From assembly GCA_031119205.1 (NCBI GenBank), contig JAVHYF010000001.1:124001-188000 (forward strand): a DNA stretch of 64,000 nt, given 5' to 3'. Origin of the DNA: Moraxellaceae bacterium. Lineage in GTDB: Bacteria; Pseudomonadota; Gammaproteobacteria; Burkholderiales; Rhodocyclaceae. Below, piece after piece: positions 52,448-59,732 of the stretch. A model generated the notes under the pieces. That model searched no databases. It was not told the DNA's origin and saw nothing but the letters and a program-made list of their open reading frames with translations. The stretch's first letter is position 1, and the number at the start of each line of letters is the position of its first letter. The position numbers and the translations under genes are program-made.

Positions 52448-52936
52448 TCAGGCACGCAGGCGCTGCAGGTGCGCAGCCAGCCGGTCGAGGGTCTGCTTGC
52501 CGCCTTCGACAGCGCCGAAGGCCTTCACCTTCTCGGCGGCCTCCACGCTGTCGAAGATCATGCGCAGCACCAGGCGGGTCTTGTCCGCCTCCTCGATGAA
52601 AGTCACTTCCGCGTGGAAGCTGGGCTTGAACTCCTCGCCGCCATCGTCGTCGCCGTGCGCGTAGAAGATGCGGCGCGGCGGATCGACCTCCTTGAACACG
52701 ATGCGGTTCGGATAGTCGGTGCCATCCGGCCCGTGCATGATGAAGCGCCAGTTTCCACCGGGACGCACATCCATCTGGTGGATGGTGTTGGTGAAACCGT
52801 CAGGCCCCCACCACTGCGCAATGTGCTGCGGCTCGGTCCACACGCGGAACACCAGTTCGCGCGGTGCATCGAGCAGGCGGGTCAGCACGATCTCGCGATC
52901 CGTGTGGCGACCCGTCAGCGTGTCGATTTCGTTCAT
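52448..52936 (-). CDS. SRPBCC/AHSA1-family protein (E)
   Basis: This is a 162-residue helix-grip-fold protein of the AHA1/START type. Typical features are ITRLLDAPRELVFRVWTEP-like opening (VLTRLLDAPRELVFRVWTEP), HIAQWWGPDGFTNT and the tail helix EKVKAFGAVEGGKQTLDRLAAH. Such proteins bind hydrophobic ligands; function is unassigned in nearly all bacterial cases. It is one of five SRPBCC genes in this operon and is closest to 54097-54630 in its WWGPDGF motif. It ends 112 bp before the MFS gene. Confidence 0.9.
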   Translation of the reverse strand: MNEIDTLTGRHTDREIVLTRLLDAPRELVFRVWTEPQHIAQWWGPDGFTNTIHQMDVRPGGNWRFIMHGPDGTDYPNRIVFKEVDPPRRIFYAHGDDDGGEEFKPSFHAEVTFIEEADKTRLVLRMIFDSVEAAEKVKAFGAVEGGKQTLDRLAAHLQRLRA

Positions 52937-53029
52937 CGTTTCTTCTCTCGTTCTTTCTCATTCCTGTTTTCCAGCCTTGTCGTACATCCCCCCGTCCGGC
53001 CGTCATCGATGCATCAAGCACCGATTGCG

Positions 53030-53440
53030 TCACGCGTCCTGCACGTGGGCGGGGTCCATGTACAGCGTTTCCCAGATGTGACCGTCGAGATCCTGGAAGG
53101 AGCGGTAGTACATGAAGCCGTAGTCCTGCGGCTCCTTGATCTCCTTGCCACCCAGACTGATGGCCTTGTCCACCAGCGAGTCGACTCCGGCACGGCTGTC
53201 GGTGGAGAGCGCAATCAGCACCTCGGTGCTGTCCTGCGCATCGACGATCTTCTTCGGCGTGAAATCGCGGAAGCGTGCCTCGGTGACCAGCATCGCGAAG
53301 ATCTGCTCGGAGATGACCATGCAGGCCGCGTTGTCGTCGGTGAACTGGGGGTTGAAGGTGTAGCCGAGGCCGCTGAAGAAGGTCATGCTCTTCTTGAGGT
53401 CCTTGACCGGCAGGTTCACGAAAATCTGCTTGGATGACAT
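53030..53440 (-). CDS. VOC-family (glyoxalase/extradiol-like) protein
   Basis: This is a 136-residue vicinal oxygen chelate protein. It starts MSSKQIFVNLPVKDLKKSMT, contains FFSGLGYTFNPQFTDDNAAC, and ends with the family-typical YYRSFQDLDGHIWETLYMDP. It belongs to the group often annotated as glyoxalase/lactoylglutathione lyase-like; the E in HIWE is the usual C-terminal metal ligand. It lies between two SRPBCC genes, 94 and 46 bp away. The substrate is unknown. Confidence 0.9.
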   Translation of the reverse strand: MSSKQIFVNLPVKDLKKSMTFFSGLGYTFNPQFTDDNAACMVISEQIFAMLVTEARFRDFTPKKIVDAQDSTEVLIALSTDSRAGVDSLVDKAISLGGKEIKEPQDYGFMYYRSFQDLDGHIWETLYMDPAHVQDA

Positions 53441-53485
53441 GTGGGTTCCTTTGCTATTTCTGGTTCGCTTGTATCGAGTGCTTCG

Positions 53486-54019
53486 TTACTTCTCGGTGAT
53501 CTGCTTCAACGTGGCGAGGCCGGCTTCGAAGTCGCGGCCGACCATGTGGTCGAAGTCCATGAAGACCTGCATCACCTTGGCGATGTAGGGGTTGGGCCCC
53601 TGCATGGACCAGGACACGCGGGTGCCGCCCGCTTCCGGCCTGAAGCTGAACTCGGCGAGATTGCGGGCCGCGAAGGGCTCGATGAACTGCAGGTCGATGG
53701 CGATGCGCGAGGCCGGCTGCGAGTCGACGATCTCCATGCGGCCCTTGCCGGCCTTGTCGTTTCCCTCCCAGGCATAGGTGGCGCCCTTGCCGCTGTCGGC
53801 ACCGCCGAAGCTGCGCTGCATGGCGGGGTCCAGCTTCTCGTAGGGCGACCACTGGCCCCACTGGTGGAAGTCGTTCACCAGCGGAAAGATGCGTTCCGGC
53901 GCAGCCTGGATGAGCAGGTTGCGCTCGACGCGGAAGGCGTCCGGCCTGGTTGCGGCGTAGGCCAGGGTCAGCACGACTACGCAGGCGAGCAGGGCAGCGA
54001 TGATCTTCAGGGCTTTCAT
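53486..54019 (-). CDS. SRPBCC polyketide-cyclase-like protein with N-terminal membrane segment (D)
   Basis: This is a 177-residue protein starting at ATG 54019. A hydrophobic helix at residues 5-23 (KIIAALLACVVVLTLAYAAT) is either an uncleaved anchor or a signal peptide. The helix-grip domain follows, with RVERNLLIQAAPERIFPLVN, FHQWGQWSPYEKLDP and the C-terminal GRDFEAGLATLKQITEK. Members are annotated polyketide cyclase/dehydrase-like. The membrane segment distinguishes it from the other four SRPBCC proteins in the operon. The function is unknown. Confidence 0.88.
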   Translation of the reverse strand: MKALKIIAALLACVVVLTLAYAATRPDAFRVERNLLIQAAPERIFPLVNDFHQWGQWSPYEKLDPAMQRSFGGADSGKGATYAWEGNDKAGKGRMEIVDSQPASRIAIDLQFIEPFAARNLAEFSFRPEAGGTRVSWSMQGPNPYIAKVMQVFMDFDHMVGRDFEAGLATLKQITEK

Positions 54020-54096
54020 TGTCGTTCTCCCACAGCAGGTCCGCTCCGGCCTGCAAGAATCGAGTTGGCCCGGCCATCCGGCAGGACATCCATGGC

Positions 54097-54630
54097 TCAG
54101 GCGCCAGCGAGGTAGCTGTCGAGGCGGGCCGTGGCCTGGCTCCAGCCGGGTACGAAGCCGCCCTGCACGATGGCGTCGCACATCCCGGAGTTCACGCGGG
54201 CGTTGATGGTGAGGCGGGTCTTGCCGGCACCGTGCTCGACGAAATGCACCGTCACCAGGCTGTGCGGCGGGATGCCGCAGCCACAGGGATGGCGGTCATC
54301 GGTCATGCCGCTGTAGACGATGCGCTCGTTGGGCACGATCTCGTGGTACGTGCCTTCGCAGGGATAGTCGATGCCGTCCGGCCCGCGCAGGTTGAGGTTG
54401 AAGTGCCCGCCGACGCGCAGATCCACCTCGCACACCATGCCCTGGAAGCCGTCCGGCCCCCACCAGCGCTTGATGTGTTCCGGTTGCGTCCATGCCGCGA
54501 AGACCAGTTCGCGCGGCGCATTGAGCACGCGCGTGATGACGATCTCGTGATGGCTGGGTGGTGTGAGGACGATGCGCGACTCGACGAGGGCATCGCTGAA
54601 CTGCGGATCGAGGAAGGCGGAGGCGGACAT
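54097..54630 (-). CDS. SRPBCC/AHSA1-family protein (C)
   Basis: This is a 177-residue helix-grip protein starting at MSASAFLDPQFSDALVESR. It has VITRVLNAPRELVFAAWTQP, HIKRWWGPDGFQGMVCEVDL and a middle segment with CGCG (HPCGCGIPPHSL), unusual for the family, followed by MCDAIVQGGFVPGWSQATAR. It lies downstream of the GFA-type gene by 50 bp. The two cysteines could bind metal, but that is a guess. Confidence 0.9.
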   Translation of the reverse strand: MSASAFLDPQFSDALVESRIVLTPPSHHEIVITRVLNAPRELVFAAWTQPEHIKRWWGPDGFQGMVCEVDLRVGGHFNLNLRGPDGIDYPCEGTYHEIVPNERIVYSGMTDDRHPCGCGIPPHSLVTVHFVEHGAGKTRLTINARVNSGMCDAIVQGGFVPGWSQATARLDSYLAGA

Positions 54631-54680
54631 GGTGGGCGTGTGTCTATGGTTGTAATGGTGTGGGAGCGCCGGCTCTGGCC

Positions 54681-55055
54681 TCACATCGCGCGGCCGTCGA
54701 AGTGCGTCACCGGCACGGCATCGAGGTCGATGCCTTCAAGACAGCGGATGTTGATCGCCGCCCTCGGCTGACCGTCCGGATCGGTGGCCTCGCCGAAGAC
54801 GTGGATACCGCAGGCCGGGCAGAAGCGATGCACGATGGCGTGCTTGTTGAAGGTATATCGCGCGCAATCGTCAGCTTCTGTCAGCAGTCGCAACTGCGCG
54901 CGCGGCACGAACCACAGCAGCGAGCCACGGCGCTGGCACATGGAGCAGTTGCAGGCCATCGCCGTATCGATGTCGCCGGTGACTTCGATGGCGACGCGAC
55001 CGCAGTGGCAACTGCCGCGATGGATGTGGGACGTAGCGTTGGTCGTAGCATTCAT
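54681..55055 (-). CDS. GFA (glutathione-dependent formaldehyde-activating) family zinc protein
   Basis: This is a 124-residue protein of the GFA/CENP-V fold. The zinc ligands are clear: HRGSCHCGRVAIEV (first CxC), MACNCSMCQRRGSLLWFV (CxCxxC) and HRFCPACGIHVFGEA (CxxC). Family members bind zinc; the formaldehyde-glutathione activity shown for Paracoccus Gfa is not general. It is in the middle of the SRPBCC operon, 38 bp after the SRPBCC gene at 55094-55567. The start at 55055 gives MNATTNATSHIHRGSCHCGR. Confidence 0.92.
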   Translation of the reverse strand: MNATTNATSHIHRGSCHCGRVAIEVTGDIDTAMACNCSMCQRRGSLLWFVPRAQLRLLTEADDCARYTFNKHAIVHRFCPACGIHVFGEATDPDGQPRAAINIRCLEGIDLDAVPVTHFDGRAM

Positions 55056-55093
55056 GGTCGGGGGTTGCCGTAGGGGCTGAGCGGCCCGGACGC

Positions 55094-55567
55094 TCAGCGT
55101 CGTCCGCCAATGAAATCGCCGAGGCGGTCGAAGGCCTCCGTCCAGCCGCCCATGTGGCTGTCGCGTTCGCTGACGGACTGGAACGGCGTCTGCACGAAAT
55201 GCATGCGGGTGCGGCCGCCCTGTTCGCTGAAGCTCAGGCTCACCAGGTTCTCCATGCCGCGCTCGCCCTCCTCTTCCCAGGCGAAGGTGAACACCAGTCG
55301 CGCCGGCGCGTCGATCTCGCGGTACTCCCCGCGGAACCAGTACTCCTGCCCGTCCGGCGAGCGGATGCAGGTGCGGTAACGGCCACCGACGCGCAGGTCG
55401 ATCTGGCAGTCGAGCACCGTGAAGTCCTTCGGGCCCATCCAGCGGAACTGGTGGCGCGCTTCGGTCCACGCCGCGAACACCAGATGGCGTGGCGCATCGA
55501 ACTCGCGGGTGATGCTCAGGGTGTCGTCGGGCCGCGCCTGCGCGCCACCCAGCACTGCTGCAATCAT
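55094..55567 (-). CDS. SRPBCC/AHSA1-family protein (B)
   Basis: This is a 157-residue helix-grip protein. Its family motifs are SITREFDAPRHLVFAAWTEA, HQFRWMGPKDFTVLDCQIDL and the C-terminal GGWTEAFDRLGDFI. The W-M-G-P version of the WWGP motif is typical of the AHSA1 branch. It overlaps the preceding SRPBCC gene by 4 bp, so translation is coupled. Function is unknown. Confidence 0.9.
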   Translation of the reverse strand: MIAAVLGGAQARPDDTLSITREFDAPRHLVFAAWTEARHQFRWMGPKDFTVLDCQIDLRVGGRYRTCIRSPDGQEYWFRGEYREIDAPARLVFTFAWEEEGERGMENLVSLSFSEQGGRTRMHFVQTPFQSVSERDSHMGGWTEAFDRLGDFIGGRR

Positions 55568-56145
55568 TTCTCTTCTCCTGCAAGACTGTTGTGACCGCGT
55601 TGGCGGTCTCCTTCATCGCCTCGTTCGTCACTCGCGGCACCGGGACTGAAGCTCGCGACGTAGCGCCCGAGCATGCCGAGGTTGTCCTTCCAGCCATGTG
55701 TCCAGCCAAGTTTCATGGCGTCCAGCGTCCACTTCGGATCGCCACCGCTGACGCGACGGATGCGCGCGTGGATCCTCAGGTGGGTGCGCTGGGGGGTGCG
55801 CGGATCTTCCGCATCGAAGCGGACAGTCAGCTGCGCGTAGTGGAAGGGCTGACCGTTCTCCTCGCACACCTCTTCATAGACGAGTCGCGCTGGCGGCAGG
55901 ACTTCGGAATAGGTATTGCGACTGAGATAGACCGTGCCGTCCCGGTGATGCATGCGCATGTGGAAATGGCCGCCGGGCCGCACGTCCATCGACTCGCACA
56001 CCACCCGCTCGAAGCCCTCCGGCATCCACCACTTCGCGATGTGCGTCGGGTCCGTCCACAGGCTGAACACCAGGGCAGGTGGCGCATCCAGCACGCGCGA
56101 CACACTCGCTGCCGCTTCGCCCGCTTCGAGGGCAGTCTCACTCAT
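55564..56145 (-). CDS. SRPBCC/AHSA1-family protein (A), ArsR-coupled
   Basis: This is a 193-residue helix-grip protein starting at ATG 56145. It has VSRVLDAPPALVFSLWTDP, HIAKWWMPEGFERVVCESMD and GWTHGWKDNLGMLGRYVASF. The C-terminal ~25 residues (GAASDERGDEGDRQ...) are an acidic, hydrophilic tail. Its start overlaps the arsR gene by 8 bp; ArsR-SRPBCC pairs with this overlap are widespread in Proteobacteria and Actinobacteria, mostly uncharacterised. Confidence 0.9.
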   Translation of the reverse strand: MSETALEAGEAAASVSRVLDAPPALVFSLWTDPTHIAKWWMPEGFERVVCESMDVRPGGHFHMRMHHRDGTVYLSRNTYSEVLPPARLVYEEVCEENGQPFHYAQLTVRFDAEDPRTPQRTHLRIHARIRRVSGGDPKWTLDAMKLGWTHGWKDNLGMLGRYVASFSPGAASDERGDEGDRQRGHNSLAGEEK

Positions 56146-56479
56146 GCCCGCCCTCCTTGCTCTGCAGCTCGCGCAGGTATTCCTCCAGACGATCGAGACG
56201 CAGCTCCCAGAACTGGCGGTACTGCTCGATCCAGGCCGAGGCTTCCTGCAAGGGCTTCGCCTCCAGCTTGCAAGGGCGCCATTGCGCATGCCGGCCCTGG
56301 GTGATCAGGCCGGCGCGCTGCAGCACCTTGAGATGCTTGGTCACCGCCGGCAGGCTGATCTCGAAAGGCTCGGCCAGCTCCTTCACCGAGGTTTCACCCA
56401 GCGCCAGCCGGGCCAGGATGGCGCGGCGAGTCGGGTCGGCAAGGGCGGAAAACGTTGCGCTGAGGCGGTCCGGGCTCAT
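56138..56479 (-). CDS. ArsR/SmtB-family transcriptional repressor
   Basis: This is a 113-residue winged-helix repressor with the helix-turn-helix at about 30-68 (ETSVKELAEPFEISLPAVTK, then HLKVLQRAGLI). The N-terminal ATFSALADPTRRAILARL is typical of the SdpR/ArsR group paired with SRPBCC proteins. It lacks the cysteine motifs of metal-sensing ArsR members, so a small organic ligand or no ligand is more likely. It heads the ten-gene operon and lies beside the AAGTTAATTAACTT palindrome, its presumed operator. Confidence 0.93.
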   Translation of the reverse strand: MSPDRLSATFSALADPTRRAILARLALGETSVKELAEPFEISLPAVTKHLKVLQRAGLITQGRHAQWRPCKLEAKPLQEASAWIEQYRQFWELRLDRLEEYLRELQSKEGGHE

Positions 56480-56488
56480 AAAACCAGA

Positions 56489-56502
56489 AAGTTAATTAAC
56501 TT
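56489..56502. promoter_or_regulatory. ArsR operator-like palindrome
   Basis: AAGTTAATTAACTT is a perfect 14-bp palindrome ending 10 bp before the arsR start. Related half-sites follow (GTAAAGTAGTT near 56507 and CAACTACTTT at 56536). Position and symmetry fit autorepression by the ArsR protein. Confidence 0.7.
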
Positions 56503-56619
56503 GTTGGTAAAGTAGTTCGCGCCTGTTTGCCTGTCAACTACTTTCCCGGATCACCGCGCTCGCTTGCCCGCAGGGGCACGACCCACTACCTTGCGCGGAC
56601 CCGCTGCCGGAGAGCGCCC

Positions 56620-56892
56620 ATGTGCCGCAACATCAAGACCCTGTTCAACTTCGACCCGCCCGCGACGGACGAGGAAATCCACGCCGCAGCCCTGCAGTTC
56701 GTACGCAAATTGAGCGGCTTCAACAGCCCGTCGAAGGCGAACGAGGCGGTGTTCGCGCAGGCCATCGCACAGGTGGCGGCCAACGCACGCCAGCTCATCG
56801 ACGCGCTGGTAACCACCGCCGGCCCGCGCTATCGCGAAGTCGAAGCTGCGAAGGCACGCGCCCGCAACGCCCAGCGCTTCGCGCGCCAATGA
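56620..56892 (+). CDS. DUF2277 protein
   Basis: This is a 90-residue cytoplasmic protein of the DUF2277 family. It starts with the very conserved MCRNIKTLFNFDPPATDEEI, followed by FVRKLSGFNSPSKANEAVF. The function is unknown; the family is widespread and short. It is divergent from the arsR operon and followed 25 bp later by a DUF2164 gene. The protein is fully helical by eye. Upstream ATGs (56527) precede the conserved N-terminus and are rejected. Confidence 0.9.
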   Translation: MCRNIKTLFNFDPPATDEEIHAAALQFVRKLSGFNSPSKANEAVFAQAIAQVAANARQLIDALVTTAGPRYREVEAAKARARNAQRFARQ

Positions 56893-56917
56893 AGTCCAGG
56901 CCGACAGGTATCAGCAA

Positions 56918-57199
56918 ATGAGTATCGAAGTCTCCCGCGAGGCCCGCGCAGAAGCCATCGCCTCCATCGAACGCTACTTCCGCGAGAACATGGAAGAGCC
57001 GATCGGCAACATCGCCGCCGGCGCGCTGCTCGGCTACTTCCTCGAAGAGATCGGCCCGCTGGTCTACAACCAGGCCGTCGCCGATGTGCAGGCACGGCTG
57101 CGCACGCGCATCGACGAGGTGGACATCGAAGTACAGCAGGACGCCTTCAGCTACTGGCGCAAGTTCGACCGCGCGCCGGCGAAGAAGGGCAACAAGTGA
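56918..57199 (+). CDS. DUF2164 protein
   Basis: This is a 93-residue protein of the DUF2164 family, with the conserved IERYFRENMEEPIGNIAAGA and LGYFLEEIGPLVYNQAV. The C-terminus is lysine-rich. The function is unknown. Its stop overlaps the GTG start of the next gene, and it lies 25 bp after the DUF2277 gene, so these genes are co-transcribed. Confidence 0.9.
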   Translation: MSIEVSREARAEAIASIERYFRENMEEPIGNIAAGALLGYFLEEIGPLVYNQAVADVQARLRTRIDEVDIEVQQDAFSYWRKFDRAPAKKGNK

Positions 57200-57441
57200 G
57201 CATGGACCCGCAACTGCTCGAACGTCTGGTCACCATGCAGATGCCCTACGGCAAGTACAAGGGCCGCCTGCTCGCCGACCTGCCCGGCCACTACCTCGGC
57301 TGGTTCGCCCGCGAAGGTTTTCCGAAGGGCGAACTCGGCAAGCTGCTGGCGCTGATGTACGAACTGGACCACAACAACCTGAAGGGGCTGCTGGATCCGC
57401 TGCGCGGACAGCCTCCAGGCCGACCCGGCGAATCATCGTGA
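57196..57441 (+). CDS. DUF3820 protein
   Basis: This is an 81-residue protein of the DUF3820 family, with MPYGKYKGRLLADLPGHYLG and WFAREGFPKGELGKLLALMY. Some members are described as quorum-sensing-regulated virulence factors, but function is not established. The start is GTG 57196 overlapping the preceding stop, or ATG 57202. The 3' end overlaps the next gene by 4 bp (GTGA). In related proteins the family resembles nuclease-associated DNA-binding modules. Confidence 0.85.
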   Translation: MSMDPQLLERLVTMQMPYGKYKGRLLADLPGHYLGWFAREGFPKGELGKLLALMYELDHNNLKGLLDPLRGQPPGRPGESS

Positions 57442-58031
57442 CGGACAGGAAGAGAAACTCGCTGCAGGCGACGTTCAGCCGCATGAGCATCGAGGAGATA
57501 GACCGGCGCATCGACGAGGGGCAGCTCACACCGCTGGCCCGCGAGGTCGCAGAGGACGAGATCCGCCGGCGCACCGGGGACCCGGTGGCCTACGCCGCCC
57601 ATGGCGTGCCTCGTAGCATCCTGGGCCAGACCCTGCTGGTGTGCAGCCTGGGCAGCGCAGCCATTGCCGTGCTGCTGTACCTCGGGCATCCGGTTGCCGC
57701 CGTGGCGGTGGCCAGTCTCGCCGTGACAGCCCTCGGTGCCCTGTTCCCGCTTGTGGGCCGCTTTCTCGGCATTGCGCTGATGCTGGTGCCCGTCGGCGTC
57801 GTGCTGTGGCTCGCCATACGCGGCGGTCTCGACCGGCCCCGCCACGACTGGGGCTCGCTGGAGCGGCTGATCAACTACGGCGCGCTGTTCCTGCTGTCCA
57901 TGCTGGCGCTGGGCCTCGGTGGCTTCCTGCTGAAGGGCGCACAGACTGCCGAGCGCACCGGACGCAGGGGGCTGGAAGCGATGATCGCCGACGAGACAGG
58001 CGGCGACACGCCCTCCGACACGCGCAACTGA
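57438..58031 (+). CDS. membrane protein of unknown function
   Basis: This is a protein of up to 197 residues with an N-terminal soluble helical part (SIEEIDRRIDEGQLTPLARE, about 17-36) and four hydrophobic segments at about 62-80, 84-101, 105-127 and 142-163. The start is uncertain: GTG 57438 is coupled to the DUF3820 stop, while ATG 57483 also fits. I do not recognise the family. It ends 55 bp from the convergent FAD-enzyme gene and belongs to the operon starting with DUF2277. Confidence 0.75.
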   Translation: MTDRKRNSLQATFSRMSIEEIDRRIDEGQLTPLAREVAEDEIRRRTGDPVAYAAHGVPRSILGQTLLVCSLGSAAIAVLLYLGHPVAAVAVASLAVTALGALFPLVGRFLGIALMLVPVGVVLWLAIRGGLDRPRHDWGSLERLINYGALFLLSMLALGLGGFLLKGAQTAERTGRRGLEAMIADETGGDTPSDTRN

Positions 58032-58085
58032 ATCAGCCGCCGGCGCGTCGAACGGGCGACGCTGGCCTGCGCGGTCGATTCCAGA

Positions 58086-59729
58086 CTAGCTGCGCTCGCC
58101 CAACACGCCCAGGGCAGCCTGCCAGCCCCACCACGCTGCCTCTTCGAACACCGAATAGCCGGACAGGTCGCTGTGCGCGAAGCGGATCGGGCCGTCCAGC
58201 TCGCGTAGTGCCGTGAGCCCGGCATTGGACAGGAAGCCGGGCACCGGAATGCTCATTGCATGCGCCCGCACGGTGATCGAGACACGCTCGACCAGTGGCC
58301 ATAGCGCGTCACCATAGGCCAGCAGCAGATCCTCGGCCACTTCGTCGAGCAACTCGCCGGGGGCGGCGTTCGCCAGCCTGCGCCGCGTCGCGTGCGTGGC
58401 GTCGAAGGGCAGCGCCTTGTACGCCGTGAACACGGTGCGCTCGGGCCTCGCCACGCGGATCAACTGGTGCGTGGCCACCACGTAGCCCAGCCCCTTGCCC
58501 TCGCGCAGTACGTTGTCCCAGGCCAGCGGCAGCACGTACTCATGCTCGCTGCGCGGCACGGGCTCACGCGGGAAGCGGCGCAACTGGAAGTTGGCGACCA
58601 GCCATGAGGAATGCGGCAGCAGATGCCGCCGCGCATCGAAGCCGAAGTCCTGCATGCCTTCCACCACACGCGCGGCGACGAACAGCGGCATGGCGACGAT
58701 GAGCCGGCGCGCACGGATGCGCAGACTGCGCCCGCCCTCCTGCAACGCAATTACCTCGCAACGCCCGCCACGCTGGCGCACCTGCACCGCGGTGCCGGCG
58801 AGACGGCGCGGCCCGCCCGCTTCATCGACGAAAGGAATCTGGCCCAGCATGGCCTGCACCGGTGTGTGCAGGCCATCCGGCCAGGTCAGCAAGCTGCCGG
58901 TATCGGCATTCGCGGCCTCGCCGGTACGGCTCACGAAGTAGTGCAACCCGGCCCAGGCCGAGACGTGTTGTGAGCCGACGCCGTAGTCGTCGCGGCAGCA
59001 GTAGTCGGCGTACCAGTGCAGGCGCGCATCGCGATAATCCTCGCGCTGCAACCAGTCGTGGAAGCTGAGGGCATCCAGCGCACGCCATTCACTGTCTTGC
59101 GAGGACGATGCCGAAGGCATGGCGAACAGCAACCTGCCGTCGCGCCCCTTCTTGCCACGCAGGCCGGCCACGTAGTGCTGGAAGCGTTCGCGCTCGCGCG
59201 CATTCATGCCCTCGACCGGCAGCAGCTCGTCATGCCAGCGACCGCCGTCGAACAGCCGCTCCTGCAGCGGATGTACGAGACTCATCTCGTCGTAATGCGG
59301 ACGCGCTGCCTGCGGGTCGCCATGCAGGATGCCCAGCGCGTGGAGGATCTCGCGTACATGCACCGACTCGCGCGAGGGCAAGGGCAGGTAGTGCGCACCG
59401 GTCGGGTGGCGCAGCTCACCCTGCCCACCACCCGCGGTATTACCGCCCGGCTCCGGCCCGCTCAGCAGCACGAAGTTGCGATGCCCTTCGCGCGCCAGCT
59501 TCCAGGCGGCCGTGACGCCGGCGACGCCGCTGCCGAGAATGGCCACGTCGCAGTCGATCTCACCGGTGGGCTCCGGCCAGTTGCGCGTGCCCTGGTCGCG
59601 CAATGCGTGGCCGGCCTGCATGCCGGGATGGTGGACCGTGACCGGCGGGCGCGGCTGCGACGGGAAGGGCTCGCAGGCAGCGAGGGAAAGGCCTCCCAGA
59701 CCCGCGCCGAGGAAGTCGCGCCGCCGCAT
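58086..59729 (-). CDS. Tat-exported FAD-dependent amine-oxidase-like lipoprotein
   Basis: This is a 547-residue flavoenzyme. The N-terminus MRRRDFLGAGLGGLSLAAC has a twin-arginine RRxFL motif and ends in a lipobox with Cys19, so the folded protein should be exported by Tat and lipidated. The FAD dinucleotide-binding motif is DVAILGSGVAGVTAAWKLA (about residue 60). A C-terminal FAD/substrate region resembling the amine oxidase/protoporphyrinogen oxidase class ends in YSVFEEAAWWGWQAALGVLG. It is followed 3 bp downstream of the membrane-anchored spermidine synthase-like gene, consistent with a polyamine-oxidising role, which is inference only. Confidence 0.85.
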   Translation of the reverse strand: MRRRDFLGAGLGGLSLAACEPFPSQPRPPVTVHHPGMQAGHALRDQGTRNWPEPTGEIDCDVAILGSGVAGVTAAWKLAREGHRNFVLLSGPEPGGNTAGGGQGELRHPTGAHYLPLPSRESVHVREILHALGILHGDPQAARPHYDEMSLVHPLQERLFDGGRWHDELLPVEGMNARERERFQHYVAGLRGKKGRDGRLLFAMPSASSSQDSEWRALDALSFHDWLQREDYRDARLHWYADYCCRDDYGVGSQHVSAWAGLHYFVSRTGEAANADTGSLLTWPDGLHTPVQAMLGQIPFVDEAGGPRRLAGTAVQVRQRGGRCEVIALQEGGRSLRIRARRLIVAMPLFVAARVVEGMQDFGFDARRHLLPHSSWLVANFQLRRFPREPVPRSEHEYVLPLAWDNVLREGKGLGYVVATHQLIRVARPERTVFTAYKALPFDATHATRRRLANAAPGELLDEVAEDLLLAYGDALWPLVERVSITVRAHAMSIPVPGFLSNAGLTALRELDGPIRFAHSDLSGYSVFEEAAWWGWQAALGVLGERS

Positions 59730-59732
59730 CGC

